The notes: generated by a model not told the origin, from the sequence alone. Counted from the first letter of the stretch, positions 16,534-26,081 are shown. The stretch is 64,000 nt of DNA from Serratia liquefaciens (GCA_012719855.1 JAAXZN010000048.1:99910-163909), one strand, 5' to 3'. Translations and numbers: made by a program.

Positions 16534-16732
16534 AACCTGCTCGCTTTGCGCTGCTGTTTTACCGGTGAAGTAAACGGTAACCGGTAGCGCGCGCTCGTCG
16601 TTCGCTCCAGCTGCTTTTAAAAAAACCAGGATCTGCCCCGGCAGAGGCTTTTTGGCGCATCCAAAAGCCCGGCAGGGAGCAATCCCGCGTTCACCCGCTG
16701 CCGGGAGGCAATGGGCGACGAGGTGCAAAATA
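16534..16732 (+). promoter_or_regulatory. Untranslated leader between mgtL and mgtA
   Basis: About 200 bases rich in short inverted repeats, for example CTGCCCCGGCAG followed by AGGCTTTTTGG near 16633-16661. It is the expected place for the alternative hairpins and Rho-entry region that couple MgtL translation to mgtA expression. I could not draw a definite fold, and no convincing PhoP box pair was found. Confidence 0.5.
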
Positions 16733-19441
16733 ATGAAACTGAAAAATATTCCCCGTCAGCTGTTGGGCATGCTCAGCCGCAATTTACCGCGCCGTTTGGT
16801 GCACCGCGATAGCCTGTTGGACAGCCTTGGCGGCAAAGCGCAAGGGTTGCCCGCCGGTTTGGCTCAGCAGCGCATGGAATGCGCCGCTGCCGACGTCACC
16901 GATCTGTATCTGCGTTTTCACAGCCACCCGGAAGGCATCACTGCCCATGAGGCTGAACGGGCACGGGAGCGCTGTGGTGAGAACGTCATCGACGATCAGC
17001 AAAAAGAAGCCTGGTGGCAGCACCTGTGGCACTGCTATCGCAACCCATTCAACCTGCTGCTGACCGCACTTGGCATGATCTCTTACGCGACGGAAGATCT
17101 GACTGGCGCGCTGGTGATCGCACTGATGGTGGTGATCTCCACGTTGCTGAACTTCATTCAGGAAGCGCGATCCAATCGGGCGGCGGACGCGCTGAAGGCG
17201 ATGGTCAGCAACACCGCCACGGTGATCCGCAGCGACGCATTGTCCGGTAAAAGCGAACACCTTGAACTGCCGATCTCTCAACTGGTGCCGGGTGACATCA
17301 TCAAACTGGCCGCAGGGGACATGATCCCGGCGGATCTGCGCGTGTTGTCGGCCAAGGATCTGTTTATCAGCCAGGCGGCGTTGACCGGCGAGTCTCTGCC
17401 GGTAGAGAAAACCGCCGAGCAGCGTGAACAGGCAGAAGATCCGCTGGAGTGCCAAAACCTGTGCTTTATGGGCACCAACGTGGTTAGCGGTACCGCGCTG
17501 GCGATGGTGATCGGTACCGGCGGCGGCACCTACTTCGGCCAATTGGCACAGCGGGTTATTAGCCAGGATGAGCAACCGAACGCCTTCCAGACCGGCATCA
17601 GCAGGGTCAGCTGGCTGCTGATCCGCTTTATGCTGGTGATGACGCCGATCGTTTTGTTGATCAACGGCTACACCAAGGGGGATTGGTGGGAAGCGGCGCT
17701 GTTCGCGTTGTCGGTGGCGGTGGGGCTGACTCCGGAAATGCTGCCGATGATCGTCACTTCGACGCTGGCCAAAGGGGCGGTGAAACTCTCCAGGCAGAAA
17801 GTGATCGTCAAACGACTGGATGCAATCCAAAACTTTGGCGCCATGGACGTTTTGTGTACCGATAAAACCGGTACCCTGACCCAGGATAAAATCGTGCTGG
17901 AGCGTCACACCGACGTGTTCGGTGCCGCCAGCGATCGGGTGCTGCATTACGCCTGGCTGAACAGCTTCTACCAGACCGGATTGAAAAACCTGCTCGACGT
18001 GGCGGTGCTGAGCTGCGCGGAGCAGAACCAACAGCCGGATGCGCTGCAGCATTACCGTAAGGTGGATGAGATCCCGTTTGATTTTGAACGGCGTCGTATG
18101 TCGGTGGTGGTGGCCAAAGACGCGCAATATCACGAGCTGATCTGCAAGGGCGCGCTGGAGGAGATGCTGGCAATTTGCAGCCATGTGCGGCAGGAAGATG
18201 AGGTGATCCCGCTCAGCGCGGCGCTGTTGGCGCGCATTCGGCGCATCACCGACGATCTCAACCAGCAAGGGCTGCGCGTAGTGGCGGTGGCCAACAAGAT
18301 CTTGCCGGCGCAGGCTCATGAATACAGCGTGGCCGACGAGTCGGATTTGATCCTCGAGGGCTACGTGGCCTTCCTCGATCCGCCTAAAGAGAGCACGGCG
18401 CCGGCGTTGGCGGCGCTGAAAAACAGCGGTGTCACGGTGAAGATCCTCACCGGTGACAATGAGTTGGTGGCGGCCAAAGTGTGCAAAGACGTCGGGCTGG
18501 CGGCGGATCATATATTGCGCGGCAGCGAAATCGAACAGATGAACGACGAACAGTTGGCGCAGGCCGCGGCGCGTACCACGGTGTTCGCCAAGCTGACGCC
18601 GCTGCATAAGGAACGCATCGTCAAGCTATTGCGCCAGCAGGGCCACGTGGTCGGCTTTATGGGGGACGGCATCAACGATGCGCCCGCTCTGCGTGCGGCA
18701 GATATCGGTATTTCGGTGGATTCCGCCGTGGATATCGCCAAGGAAGCAGCGGACATCATCCTGCTGGAAAAAAGCCTGATGGTGCTGGAGCAGGGGGTTA
18801 TCGAGGGGCGCCGTACTTTTGCCAATATGCTCAAATATATCAAGATGACTGCCAGCTCCAATTTCGGCAACGTCTTCAGTGTGTTGATCGCCAGCGCCTT
18901 TTTGCCTTTCCTGCCGATGTTGCCGCTGCACCTGTTGATCCAGAACCTGATGTATGACATTTCACAGATCGCCATTCCGTTCGACAACGTCGACGACGAT
19001 CAGATTACTCAGCCGCAACGTTGGAACTCCGGCGATATTGGGCGCTTTATGGTGTTCTTCGGGCCGATCAGCTCGATCTTCGACGTGCTGACCTTCAGCC
19101 TGATGTGGTGGGTTTTCAAGGCCAATACGCCTGAAATGCAGACGCTGTTCCAGTCCGGCTGGTTCGTGGAAGGGCTGCTGTCGCAAACGCTGATTGTGCA
19201 TATGATCCGCACGCGCAAAATTCCGTTTATCCAGAGCCGTCCTTCATGGCCGCTGTGCATGATGACCCTGCTGGTCATCGTTACCGGCATCGGCCTGACC
19301 TTCTCGCCGTTGGCCGGTTTCCTGCAGCTGCAGGCATTGCCGCCCGGCTATTTCCCTTGGCTGGTGTTGATCCTGACTGGCTATATGGTGCTGACCCAGT
19401 GCGTGAAAGGCTGGTTTGTGCGCCGTTACGGCTGGCAGTAA
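16733..19441 (+). CDS. mgtA: P-type ATPase Mg2+ importer
   Basis: A 902-residue P3B-type ATPase of the inner membrane that imports Mg2+ when it is scarce. The phosphorylated aspartate is D377 in CTDKTGTLT. LTGES is the actuator-domain motif and GFMGDGINDAP the hinge. About ten membrane spans fit the family. Length is close to E. coli MgtA (898). I chose the ATG at 16733 with GAGG before it; a longer in-frame start at 16652 would run through the leader. It is adjacent to treR as in E. coli, which favours mgtA over its paralogue mgtB. Control by the MgtL leader is inferred. Confidence 0.95.
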   Translation: MKLKNIPRQLLGMLSRNLPRRLVHRDSLLDSLGGKAQGLPAGLAQQRMECAAADVTDLYLRFHSHPEGITAHEAERARERCGENVIDDQQKEAWWQHLWHCYRNPFNLLLTALGMISYATEDLTGALVIALMVVISTLLNFIQEARSNRAADALKAMVSNTATVIRSDALSGKSEHLELPISQLVPGDIIKLAAGDMIPADLRVLSAKDLFISQAALTGESLPVEKTAEQREQAEDPLECQNLCFMGTNVVSGTALAMVIGTGGGTYFGQLAQRVISQDEQPNAFQTGISRVSWLLIRFMLVMTPIVLLINGYTKGDWWEAALFALSVAVGLTPEMLPMIVTSTLAKGAVKLSRQKVIVKRLDAIQNFGAMDVLCTDKTGTLTQDKIVLERHTDVFGAASDRVLHYAWLNSFYQTGLKNLLDVAVLSCAEQNQQPDALQHYRKVDEIPFDFERRRMSVVVAKDAQYHELICKGALEEMLAICSHVRQEDEVIPLSAALLARIRRITDDLNQQGLRVVAVANKILPAQAHEYSVADESDLILEGYVAFLDPPKESTAPALAALKNSGVTVKILTGDNELVAAKVCKDVGLAADHILRGSEIEQMNDEQLAQAAARTTVFAKLTPLHKERIVKLLRQQGHVVGFMGDGINDAPALRAADIGISVDSAVDIAKEAADIILLEKSLMVLEQGVIEGRRTFANMLKYIKMTASSNFGNVFSVLIASAFLPFLPMLPLHLLIQNLMYDISQIAIPFDNVDDDQITQPQRWNSGDIGRFMVFFGPISSIFDVLTFSLMWWVFKANTPEMQTLFQSGWFVEGLLSQTLIVHMIRTRKIPFIQSRPSWPLCMMTLLVIVTGIGLTFSPLAGFLQLQALPPGYFPWLVLILTGYMVLTQCVKGWFVRRYGWQ

Positions 19442-19448
19442 CCGCTGC

Positions 19449-19474
19449 GCCCCTCTTTCGTCCGGAAGAGGGGC
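19449..19474 (+). terminator. Hairpin after mgtA
   Basis: GCCCCTCTT and AAGAGGGGC form a 9-base stem with an 8-base loop just after the mgtA stop. No clear T-run follows, so termination efficiency is uncertain. Confidence 0.5.
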
Positions 19475-19586
19475 ATCTGTGATCCAACCCGGCTTTTCAC
19501 CTTCGCCGTTGGACATCTGTCCTGTGCTCAGTCTTTATTTACAGCTTCGCTGTTTTTATTGATTTTTTTCCTCTGAGGAATTTCTG

Positions 19587-21980
19587 ATGCACAGACCCCT
19601 GCGTTATACGCTACTGGCTTCATCGTTATTGCTTTCACTGGGCGCCCTGGCGCAGCCGGCCGGCGATCTGCCGCTGATGCCCTGGCCGCAGCAGGTTGAA
19701 CTGACTCAGCCGGCGGGCAAGCTGGTGCTGGATCACGGTTTGTCGATTAGCCTGCAGGGCGACGACCTGGGCGATGCCTTGCAGCGCTGGCGCCAACGTA
19801 TTGAGCTGCAAACCGGCTGGACCCTGTCGCCACAGGCAGAAAAAGCCACGGGCTTGGTCATTAAGGTGAATATCAAAGATAAGGTGGCGGCGCAGCCGCT
19901 GCCGGGGAGCGATGAAAGCTATAAATTGGCGGTGACGCCGCAGGGGGTAGCGCTGACAGCCAATACCCGTTTCGGCGCGTTGCGCGGCATGGAAACCCTG
20001 CTGCAATTGGTGCAGACCGACGGGCAGAACACTTTCCTGCCGTTGGTGAGCATTACCGACGTACCGCGTTTCCCGTGGCGCGGCGTGCTGCTGGATTCGG
20101 CACGTCATTTCCTGCCATTGGCGGATATTCTGCGTCAGCTCGACGGCATGGCGGCGGCCAAACTCAACGTGTTTCACTGGCACCTGACCGACGATCAGGG
20201 CTGGCGCTTTGCTTCTGAGCGCTATCCTAAACTGCAGCAGCAGGCCAGCGACGGCCAGTTCTACACCCGCGAGCAGATGCAACAGGTCGTGGCCTATGCC
20301 ACCGCGCGCGGTATTCGTGTGGTGCCGGAAATCGATCTGCCTGGGCATGCTTCCAGCATCGCCGTGGCCTACCCGGAGTTGATGAGCGCGCCTGGTCCGT
20401 ATTCGATGGAGCGTAAATGGGGCGTGCACCTGCCGACGCTGGATCCGACCCGCGATGAAGTTTATCGGTTTGTTGACGCTATCATCGGTGAACTGGCAGC
20501 AATCTTCCCCGATCCCTATTTGCATATCGGTGGTGATGAGGTTGATGCCAGCCAGTGGAAGCAATCCAAAACCATTCAGGCCTTTATGCAGCAGCACTCG
20601 TTGGCGGACACCCATGCTCTGCAGGCCTATTTCAATCAGAAGCTGGAGAAAATCCTCGAGCAGCACCAGCGCCAGATGGTGGGGTGGGACGAGATCTATC
20701 ATCCGTCACTGCCGCGCAGCATTGTCATCCAGTCATGGCAAGGGCAGGACTCGCTCGGCGCCAGCGCGCAGGACGGGTACCAGGGCATTTTGTCTACCGG
20801 CTTTTACCTCGATCAACCGGAAAGCGCCGCCTACCACTATCGCAATGAGATCCTGCCGCAGCCGCTGGGCGTCGACACTGAGGTGCAGCCGGATGAAAAG
20901 GCACAGAGCTGGCAGTTCAGCATGCCACGGCTGAAGGGCAGCGCGGTAGAAGGCAGTTTTACCCTGATTGAAGGCAAGCAGGGCTGGCGGGGTTTTATCG
21001 ATTTCAACGGCAAATCTCGCCGTGCGCTGCACGATATTGTTTGGCGTTCCCCGCAGCAGGTGAGCTTCCGGCTCGACAGCTGGATGGGGGACACCCGCCC
21101 GGTGTTCACCCTGAACCAGGACCAGCTCAGCGGCTATACGCTGGTGGGCAACGTGCGTTACCCGACCACCGGCAGCAAGCTTACGGCGATCCCGGTGGGC
21201 AAGATGCCGGTGGTGCCGGAGACCAAACAGCAGGCCAATATTCTCGGCGGTGAGGCGGCACTGTGGGCGGAAAATATCAGGGCGCCGATCCTCGATCTCA
21301 AACTCTGGCCGCGTGGGTTCGCGGTGGCGGAGCGCTTGTGGTCGGCGCAGGACGTGACCGATGAAAATAATATGTACCGCAGGCTGGCGGCAGTCGACGC
21401 CTGGTCGGTGGTATCGGTGGGGTTGCAACAGCATGCGGAAACCGCACGCGAGTTCACCCGGTTGGCAAACGGCGTGACGATAGCACCGCTGCAAATCCTG
21501 GCCGAAGCGGTGGAGCCCGGACAGTACTACACCCGACAGCATCTGAAATTCAAAGCCGGTAACTATCACCAGTTCGAACCGCTGAACCGTTTTGCCGACG
21601 CACTGCCGGCGGAAAGCAACGCGGTGCGCGAGATGGGTATGCAGGTTGCGGCCTTGGTGAAGGACCGTAACGACCGGGCGGCAGCACAGGCGCTGCGCGA
21701 GCGTTTACAACGCTGGCAGCTCAATACCGCGCCGGTAAAAACGGTGATTGCCGGTAACCGGGTGATGCAGGATCTGGCACCGGTGGCGCAGGATGTCGGC
21801 GCGCTCTCCACGCTGGGACTGATGCTGCTGGAGCGTTATCAACAGGGCAAACCGCTGAGCAAGCCAGAAGCGGCGCAAATACAGCAGCAACTGGACGCGG
21901 CGGCGCAGATAAGGGACGAAGTGGTGATTGCGGCAGTCTATCCGCTGGAAGCGCTTCTGCGCGCCAGCGCTATCGAGTGA
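19587..21980 (+). CDS. Secreted GH20 beta-N-acetylhexosaminidase (chitobiase type)
   Basis: A 797-residue exported glycosidase. Residues 1-22 are a signal peptide (hydrophobic LLASSLLLSLGALA). About 27-150 is the GH20b non-catalytic domain. The TIM barrel starts at about 155 (FPWRGVLLDSARHFLP). The catalytic pair is D317-E318 in HIGGDEV, where Glu is the acid/base and Asp positions the acetamido group for substrate-assisted hydrolysis. An insertion of about 140 residues separates barrel strands before ILGGEAALWAE. It should release N-acetylglucosamine from chitobiose or other beta-GlcNAc/GalNAc ends in the periplasm or outside. It is shorter than the classical Serratia chitobiase (about 885 residues), so it is probably a second enzyme. 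Confidence 0.92.
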   Translation: MHRPLRYTLLASSLLLSLGALAQPAGDLPLMPWPQQVELTQPAGKLVLDHGLSISLQGDDLGDALQRWRQRIELQTGWTLSPQAEKATGLVIKVNIKDKVAAQPLPGSDESYKLAVTPQGVALTANTRFGALRGMETLLQLVQTDGQNTFLPLVSITDVPRFPWRGVLLDSARHFLPLADILRQLDGMAAAKLNVFHWHLTDDQGWRFASERYPKLQQQASDGQFYTREQMQQVVAYATARGIRVVPEIDLPGHASSIAVAYPELMSAPGPYSMERKWGVHLPTLDPTRDEVYRFVDAIIGELAAIFPDPYLHIGGDEVDASQWKQSKTIQAFMQQHSLADTHALQAYFNQKLEKILEQHQRQMVGWDEIYHPSLPRSIVIQSWQGQDSLGASAQDGYQGILSTGFYLDQPESAAYHYRNEILPQPLGVDTEVQPDEKAQSWQFSMPRLKGSAVEGSFTLIEGKQGWRGFIDFNGKSRRALHDIVWRSPQQVSFRLDSWMGDTRPVFTLNQDQLSGYTLVGNVRYPTTGSKLTAIPVGKMPVVPETKQQANILGGEAALWAENIRAPILDLKLWPRGFAVAERLWSAQDVTDENNMYRRLAAVDAWSVVSVGLQQHAETAREFTRLANGVTIAPLQILAEAVEPGQYYTRQHLKFKAGNYHQFEPLNRFADALPAESNAVREMGMQVAALVKDRNDRAAAQALRERLQRWQLNTAPVKTVIAGNRVMQDLAPVAQDVGALSTLGLMLLERYQQGKPLSKPEAAQIQQQLDAAAQIRDEVVIAAVYPLEALLRASAIE

Positions 21981-21991
21981 GGTAAGTCAGC

Positions 21992-22119
21992 ATGTATGGG
22001 GTTCTGCACGCGTAGGGGCTCTGCATGTATGGGGTTCTGCACGCGTAGGGGTTCTGCATGTGTAGGGGTTCTGCATGTGTAGGGGCTCAGCATATGTAGG
22101 GGCTCAGCATGCTGAGCCC
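21992..22119. repeat. Tandem half-palindromes ending in a complete palindrome
   Basis: Seven units of 16-17 bases with the core GTAGGGG(C/T)TC(T/A)GCA follow in tandem. The last completes the 20-base palindrome GGGCTCAGCATGCTGAGCCC at 22100-22119. The array lies between the convergent hexosaminidase and Anbu genes. It looks like local amplification of the left arm of the dispersed palindrome. Confidence 0.8.
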
Positions 22120-22126
22120 TCAAAAC

Positions 22127-22855
22127 CTACAGTTGCAACGGCGGCAACTGTTTGAAAATACTGCCCAGCCCTTCGCCCCAGCCTTTACGGATGGCGCTAA
22201 AATGCGGGTGATCTTCGGTGATGCGGTACTGCTGCGCACTGCTAAAGCTGTCGCGTGGGTAGATCATCACGTCCAGCGGCAGGCCGACCGACAGGTTACT
22301 GCGCAGCGTAGAATCCAGAGAGATCAGCGCGCACTGCATCGCCTGTTCCAGCGGGGTGTCGTAGGTCAGTACCCGATCGATAATCGGTTTGCCGTATTTG
22401 CTTTCGCCAATCTGGAAATAGGGCGTATCGCGGGTGGCCTCGATAAAATTGCCCTGCGGGTAAATATGGAATAGCCGCATCTCTTCACCGCAGATCTGGC
22501 CGCCGAGCAGCAGGCTGCAGCTGAAGTCGGTCGTACTGCCGCTTTGCTGGGCTTCGCTGTCGCGTTGGATCACTTCCCGCACCGTTTCGCCCACCAGCGT
22601 GGCGGCTTCGTACATGCTCGGGGCGTTCAGCAGGTTCATGCGTTCGGGATCTTTGCTGCGGCGCTGCAACAGGCTGATGATGCTCTGGGTGGTCGCCAGG
22701 TTACCGGCGCTTTGCAACACCAGCATGCGCTCGCCGTCCTGCTGAAACACATGCAGTTTGCGGAAGGTGGAAATATGATCCACGCCGGCATTGGTGCGCG
22801 AATCTGAAGCAAAGACCAGCCCGGAAGACAAGCGCATGGCCACACAATAGGTCAT
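22127..22855 (-). CDS. Anbu, proteasome-related Ntn-hydrolase
   Basis: A 242-residue Ntn-hydrolase of the Anbu (bacterial proteasome homologue) family. I chose the ATG at 22855 because removal of Met exposes the catalytic threonine in M-TYCVAMRL. LVFASDSRTNAG and a lysine in FRKLHVF supply the other active-site residues. Family members form helical or open-ring assemblies unlike the closed 20S particle. It is the last gene of a four-gene minus-strand cluster with transglutaminase-like, alpha-E and ATP-grasp proteins. The same set recurs in many proteobacteria and is proposed to make and break a peptide-like product. Substrate is unknown. Confidence 0.9.
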   Translation of the reverse strand: MTYCVAMRLSSGLVFASDSRTNAGVDHISTFRKLHVFQQDGERMLVLQSAGNLATTQSIISLLQRRSKDPERMNLLNAPSMYEAATLVGETVREVIQRDSEAQQSGSTTDFSCSLLLGGQICGEEMRLFHIYPQGNFIEATRDTPYFQIGESKYGKPIIDRVLTYDTPLEQAMQCALISLDSTLRSNLSVGLPLDVMIYPRDSFSSAQQYRITEDHPHFSAIRKGWGEGLGSIFKQLPPLQL

Positions 22856-22930
22856 ACCACAATCCCTCAAAACGATACTGGCACGCCGCCAACCGCCAGC
22901 GTGCCGTAAACCCTGGTTTTCGGCAAGAGG

Positions 22931-23725
22931 CTACTGGCCGGTTGGCATCATCTGCACTTCGGCAATGGTCTGCATGTTCTCGCAGCCGCCGCCGAGCCGC
23001 ATCCCGCGTACCGGGCAGGCGTCGAGATAGTCGATGCCCACCGCCAGCTTAAGGTGTTGATTCGGCAGGCGGGTATTGTTGGTGACGTCAAAGCTGTGCC
23101 AGCGGTCGTCGACCCAGGCTTCGGCCCAGGCGTGGGTGGCGACGTGGGCGGAGTCCTCGCTGTAAAGATAGCCGCTGACATAGCGCGCCGGAATGTTCAG
23201 GCTGCGGCAACAGGCCAAAAATACGTGGGTATGATCCTGACAGACGCCGGTGCCGGTCGCGAATGCCTGGGCCGCGCTGTCGGTGACGCTGGTCGAGCCC
23301 GGGGTGTACGGCATTTTGAGCAACAGCTCGCCCATCAGATTTTCCAGCCCGTCCAGCACCGCCTGCGGTTGGTAGTAGCGCAGGGCGAAGGCCTGGATCG
23401 CGCTGTCGGGTTGGGTCAGCGGGCTGTGGCGCAGGAACACCAGCGGCGACAAGTGCCCCATCACCTGATCCTCTGCGCCATCTTCAATCTCCACCACGCC
23501 GTGGGCCTGAATGGTGATGGCCTGATGCGGGTGATCCAGCGTCAGCACGTGCAGCACGTTGCCGAAGGCATCGGTGGTACACACCGCATCTTCCGGCAGC
23601 GTCAACTGCCATGAAATGATGCGCTGGTGTTCCGAATCCTGCGGCGTCAGGCGCAGGTACTGAGTGCTGCGCTGCACCTGCTGGGCATAGGTGTAGTGGG
23701 TGTTGTGCTCAATGTTCAGTTTCAT
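22931..23725 (-). CDS. Transglutaminase-like cysteine peptidase of the Anbu cluster
   Basis: A 264-residue protein. The N-terminal beta domain (about 1-130: HNTHYTYAQQVQRSTQYLRLTP) is the usual bacterial transglutaminase N-region. The catalytic core shows Cys162 in GTGVCQDHTHVFL, His198 in ATHAWAEAW and Asp213 in HSFDVTNN, a complete triad. Cytoplasmic location is likely since no signal peptide is seen. Family members act as peptidases or amide-transfer enzymes. The start overlaps the alpha-E gene's stop (ATGA), and Anbu follows after 75 bases. Confidence 0.9.
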   Translation of the reverse strand: MKLNIEHNTHYTYAQQVQRSTQYLRLTPQDSEHQRIISWQLTLPEDAVCTTDAFGNVLHVLTLDHPHQAITIQAHGVVEIEDGAEDQVMGHLSPLVFLRHSPLTQPDSAIQAFALRYYQPQAVLDGLENLMGELLLKMPYTPGSTSVTDSAAQAFATGTGVCQDHTHVFLACCRSLNIPARYVSGYLYSEDSAHVATHAWAEAWVDDRWHSFDVTNNTRLPNQHLKLAVGIDYLDACPVRGMRLGGGCENMQTIAEVQMMPTGQ

Positions 23726-24651
23726 TGCGCCTCCAGATAAGTGTGATGGATGCTCTCCGCGATGCCGCCAATCTGGCCGAGAAACGCGTCCAGCCAGTCG
23801 TTCAGCCCGACCTTGTTCAGGTCTTTCATGCTGCTAAAGCGCAGCTCGGCGTGCAGCGTATGCGCCAGCCGGCGCGGCTGATTGGCACTGTTGCCGCCAA
23901 TTTGCTCCAGTTGCTGCACCATATCGCCGACGCAGGCCAGTAGGGAGCGGGGGATTTCATTACGCAGGATCATCAGTTCGGCAATGGTGTCCCGACTGAG
24001 CTGCTGCTTGTAGATGCTGTGGTAGGCTTCGCGTGCGCTCACTGCCCGCAACAGCGTGTCCATGCGGTAATACTCGCGCACCGGATCGCCGTCGCTGTCC
24101 ATCAGCGAGTTCTTGACCCCTAACAGACGGGCAGTGCCGTCAGCACGCTCCAGCAGGGTGCCGAGGCGGATAAAGCACATGGCGTCGCTGCGCAGCAAGG
24201 TGCCGAACATCGCGCCGCGAAACAGGTGAGAACGTTCCTTCACCCAGTCGAAAAAGCCATCCGCGCCCACCGACCCTATGCCCTGACGGCGGATCAGCTT
24301 CATTTCGATCCAGGTGGCGTTGATGCATTCCCAGACCTCGGAAGACAGGCTGCCGCGCACCGCATGTGCGTTGTTCCAGCCCATCTGCAGACAGCTGTAA
24401 ATACTGCTGTGGTTGCGGCTGTCGAGCGCAAAAAAGCTCACCAGATTGGCCATCGTCAGGTCGGGGTAGGCGGCGGCATACAGCTGCCCGGTACTGGTCA
24501 GATTGAGCGGTACCTGCAGATCCTGATCCTCGCTGTCGCGGATCGGCATCATCGACAGCTTGTTGGTGACATCGAGCACCCGGGCGATGCTTTCCGCCCG
24601 CTCCAGGTAGCGGGCCATCCAATAGAGTTCACTGGCAGTTCGGCTCAGCAT
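23722..24651 (-). CDS. Alpha-E domain protein of the Anbu cluster
   Basis: A 309-residue all-helical protein of the alpha-E family, beginning MLSRTASELYWMARYLERAESIARVLDVT, the family's hallmark. GAMFGTLLRSDAMCFIRLGTLLERADGTARLL is the second conserved block. No enzymatic motif is known; it always accompanies the circularly permuted ATP-grasp protein and is thought to work with it. Here it overlaps the ATP-grasp gene by 7 bases and the transglutaminase gene by 4, so the products are probably made in fixed ratio. Confidence 0.9.
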   Translation of the reverse strand: MLSRTASELYWMARYLERAESIARVLDVTNKLSMMPIRDSEDQDLQVPLNLTSTGQLYAAAYPDLTMANLVSFFALDSRNHSSIYSCLQMGWNNAHAVRGSLSSEVWECINATWIEMKLIRRQGIGSVGADGFFDWVKERSHLFRGAMFGTLLRSDAMCFIRLGTLLERADGTARLLGVKNSLMDSDGDPVREYYRMDTLLRAVSAREAYHSIYKQQLSRDTIAELMILRNEIPRSLLACVGDMVQQLEQIGGNSANQPRRLAHTLHAELRFSSMKDLNKVGLNDWLDAFLGQIGGIAESIHHTYLEAQ

Positions 24652-26081
24652 GCGTCGTCCTCCAACACCCAGGTATCCTTGGTTCCCCCGCCTTGCGACG
24701 AGTTGACCACCAGCGAGCCTTGCGCCAGCGCCACGCGCGTCAGGCCGCCGGGCACCAGGCGGATTTCCGCGCCGCTGAGGGCGAACGGCCGCAAATCGAT
24801 ATGTCGCGGCGCCAGGCCGTCGTTGACGAAGGTCGGGCAGGTCGACAGAGCCAGCGTGTTTTGCGCAATGTAGTTATGCGGCTTGGCCAGCAGCAGGCTG
24901 CGGAAGTGAGCGATTTGGTCCTTGGTCGCCGCCGGGCCGATCAGCATGCCGTAGCCGCCGGCGCCGTGCACCTCCTTCACCACCATCTGTTCCAGGTTCG
25001 CCAGCACGTACGACAGTTCATTCTTGTGGCGGCATTGCCAGGTAGGCACGTTATTAAGGATCGGCTCTTCCTGCAGGTAGAAACGCACCATGTCCGGCAC
25101 GTACGGATAAATTGACTTGTCGTCGGCCACGCCGGTGCCGATGGCGTTGGCCAGCACCACGTTGCCGGCGCGGTATACCGACAGCAGGCCCGGCACGCCG
25201 AGCATCGAATCCGGGCGGAACGCCAGCGGATCGAGGAAGGCGTCGTCCACCCGGCGGTAGATCACATCCACCTTGCAAGGCCCAGCGGTGGTGCGCATAA
25301 AGACCGCCCCGTCCTTGACGAACAGATCGGCGCTTTCCACCAGTTCAACCCCCATCTGCTGCGCCAGGAAGCTGTGTTCGAAGTAGGCGCTGTTGAAGCG
25401 GCCCGGCGTCAGCACCACCACGGTGGGATCGTTAATCGGCGAGCTTTCACGCAGGGTTTGCAGCAGGTGCGACGGGTAGCGCTCCACCGGAGCGATGCGT
25501 TGCTGAGCGAACAGCTCCGGGTACAGGCGCATCATCATTTTGCGGTTTTCCAGCATATAGGAAACGCCGGACGGGGTGCGCAGGTTGTCTTCCAGCACGT
25601 AATACTGGCCATCACCGTTGCGCACCATATCCACGCCGACAATGTGCGCGTAAATATTGCGGTGCAGATCGACCCCTTGCATGCAGGGTTGATATTGGTC
25701 GTTGGCCAGCACCTGCTCCGCCGGAATGATCCCGGCTTTCAGAATGTGTTGTTGATGGTAAATATCGTGCAGAAAGGCGTTAAGCGCCTGGACACGCTGG
25801 CGGATACCGCGATCGAGCATCGCCCATTCGCCGGCAGGTATGATCCGCGGTACGCTGTCGAACGGAATCAAACGCTCAGCGCCGTCATCCTCGCCGTAAA
25901 CGTTAAAGGTAATTCCCACCCGGTGAAACAGCAGTGCAGCCTCTTCCCTCTTGCGTTGAACGGCCTTTTGGTCAGCCTGTTGCAGCCAATGCCAGTAAGC
26001 CTCGTAGTGACCCCGGTGCTTACCCTCAGCCAGAAGCATCTCATCAAAAAACGGTGAAGCAGACAGATCGATATTTAGCAT
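24645..26081 (-). CDS. Circularly permuted ATP-grasp protein of the Anbu cluster
   Basis: A 478-residue protein of the circularly permuted ATP-grasp type 2 family. Conserved blocks are FYVLEDNLRTPSGVSYMLENR-like (DGQYYVLEDNLR), VVLTPGRFNSAYFEH, VDVIYRRVDDAFLDPL and VVKEVHGAGGYGMLIGPAA, which form the nucleotide and metal sites. Relatives are predicted to form amide or peptide bonds at the expense of ATP. I start at 26081 (MLNIDLSASPFFDEM), with GAGG 5 bases upstream. Longer frames run into AT-rich promoter DNA. It is the first gene of the four-gene cluster. Confidence 0.88.
   Translation of the reverse strand: MLNIDLSASPFFDEMLLAEGKHRGHYEAYWHWLQQADQKAVQRKREEAALLFHRVGITFNVYGEDDGAERLIPFDSVPRIIPAGEWAMLDRGIRQRVQALNAFLHDIYHQQHILKAGIIPAEQVLANDQYQPCMQGVDLHRNIYAHIVGVDMVRNGDGQYYVLEDNLRTPSGVSYMLENRKMMMRLYPELFAQQRIAPVERYPSHLLQTLRESSPINDPTVVVLTPGRFNSAYFEHSFLAQQMGVELVESADLFVKDGAVFMRTTAGPCKVDVIYRRVDDAFLDPLAFRPDSMLGVPGLLSVYRAGNVVLANAIGTGVADDKSIYPYVPDMVRFYLQEEPILNNVPTWQCRHKNELSYVLANLEQMVVKEVHGAGGYGMLIGPAATKDQIAHFRSLLLAKPHNYIAQNTLALSTCPTFVNDGLAPRHIDLRPFALSGAEIRLVPGGLTRVALAQGSLVVNSSQGGGTKDTWVLEDDAC

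Noticed and set aside
16784..18607. A 607-residue minus-strand frame opposite mgtA
   Set aside because: mgtA is unmistakable, and the antisense frame is His/Arg/Gln-rich, typical of shadows in GC-rich DNA.
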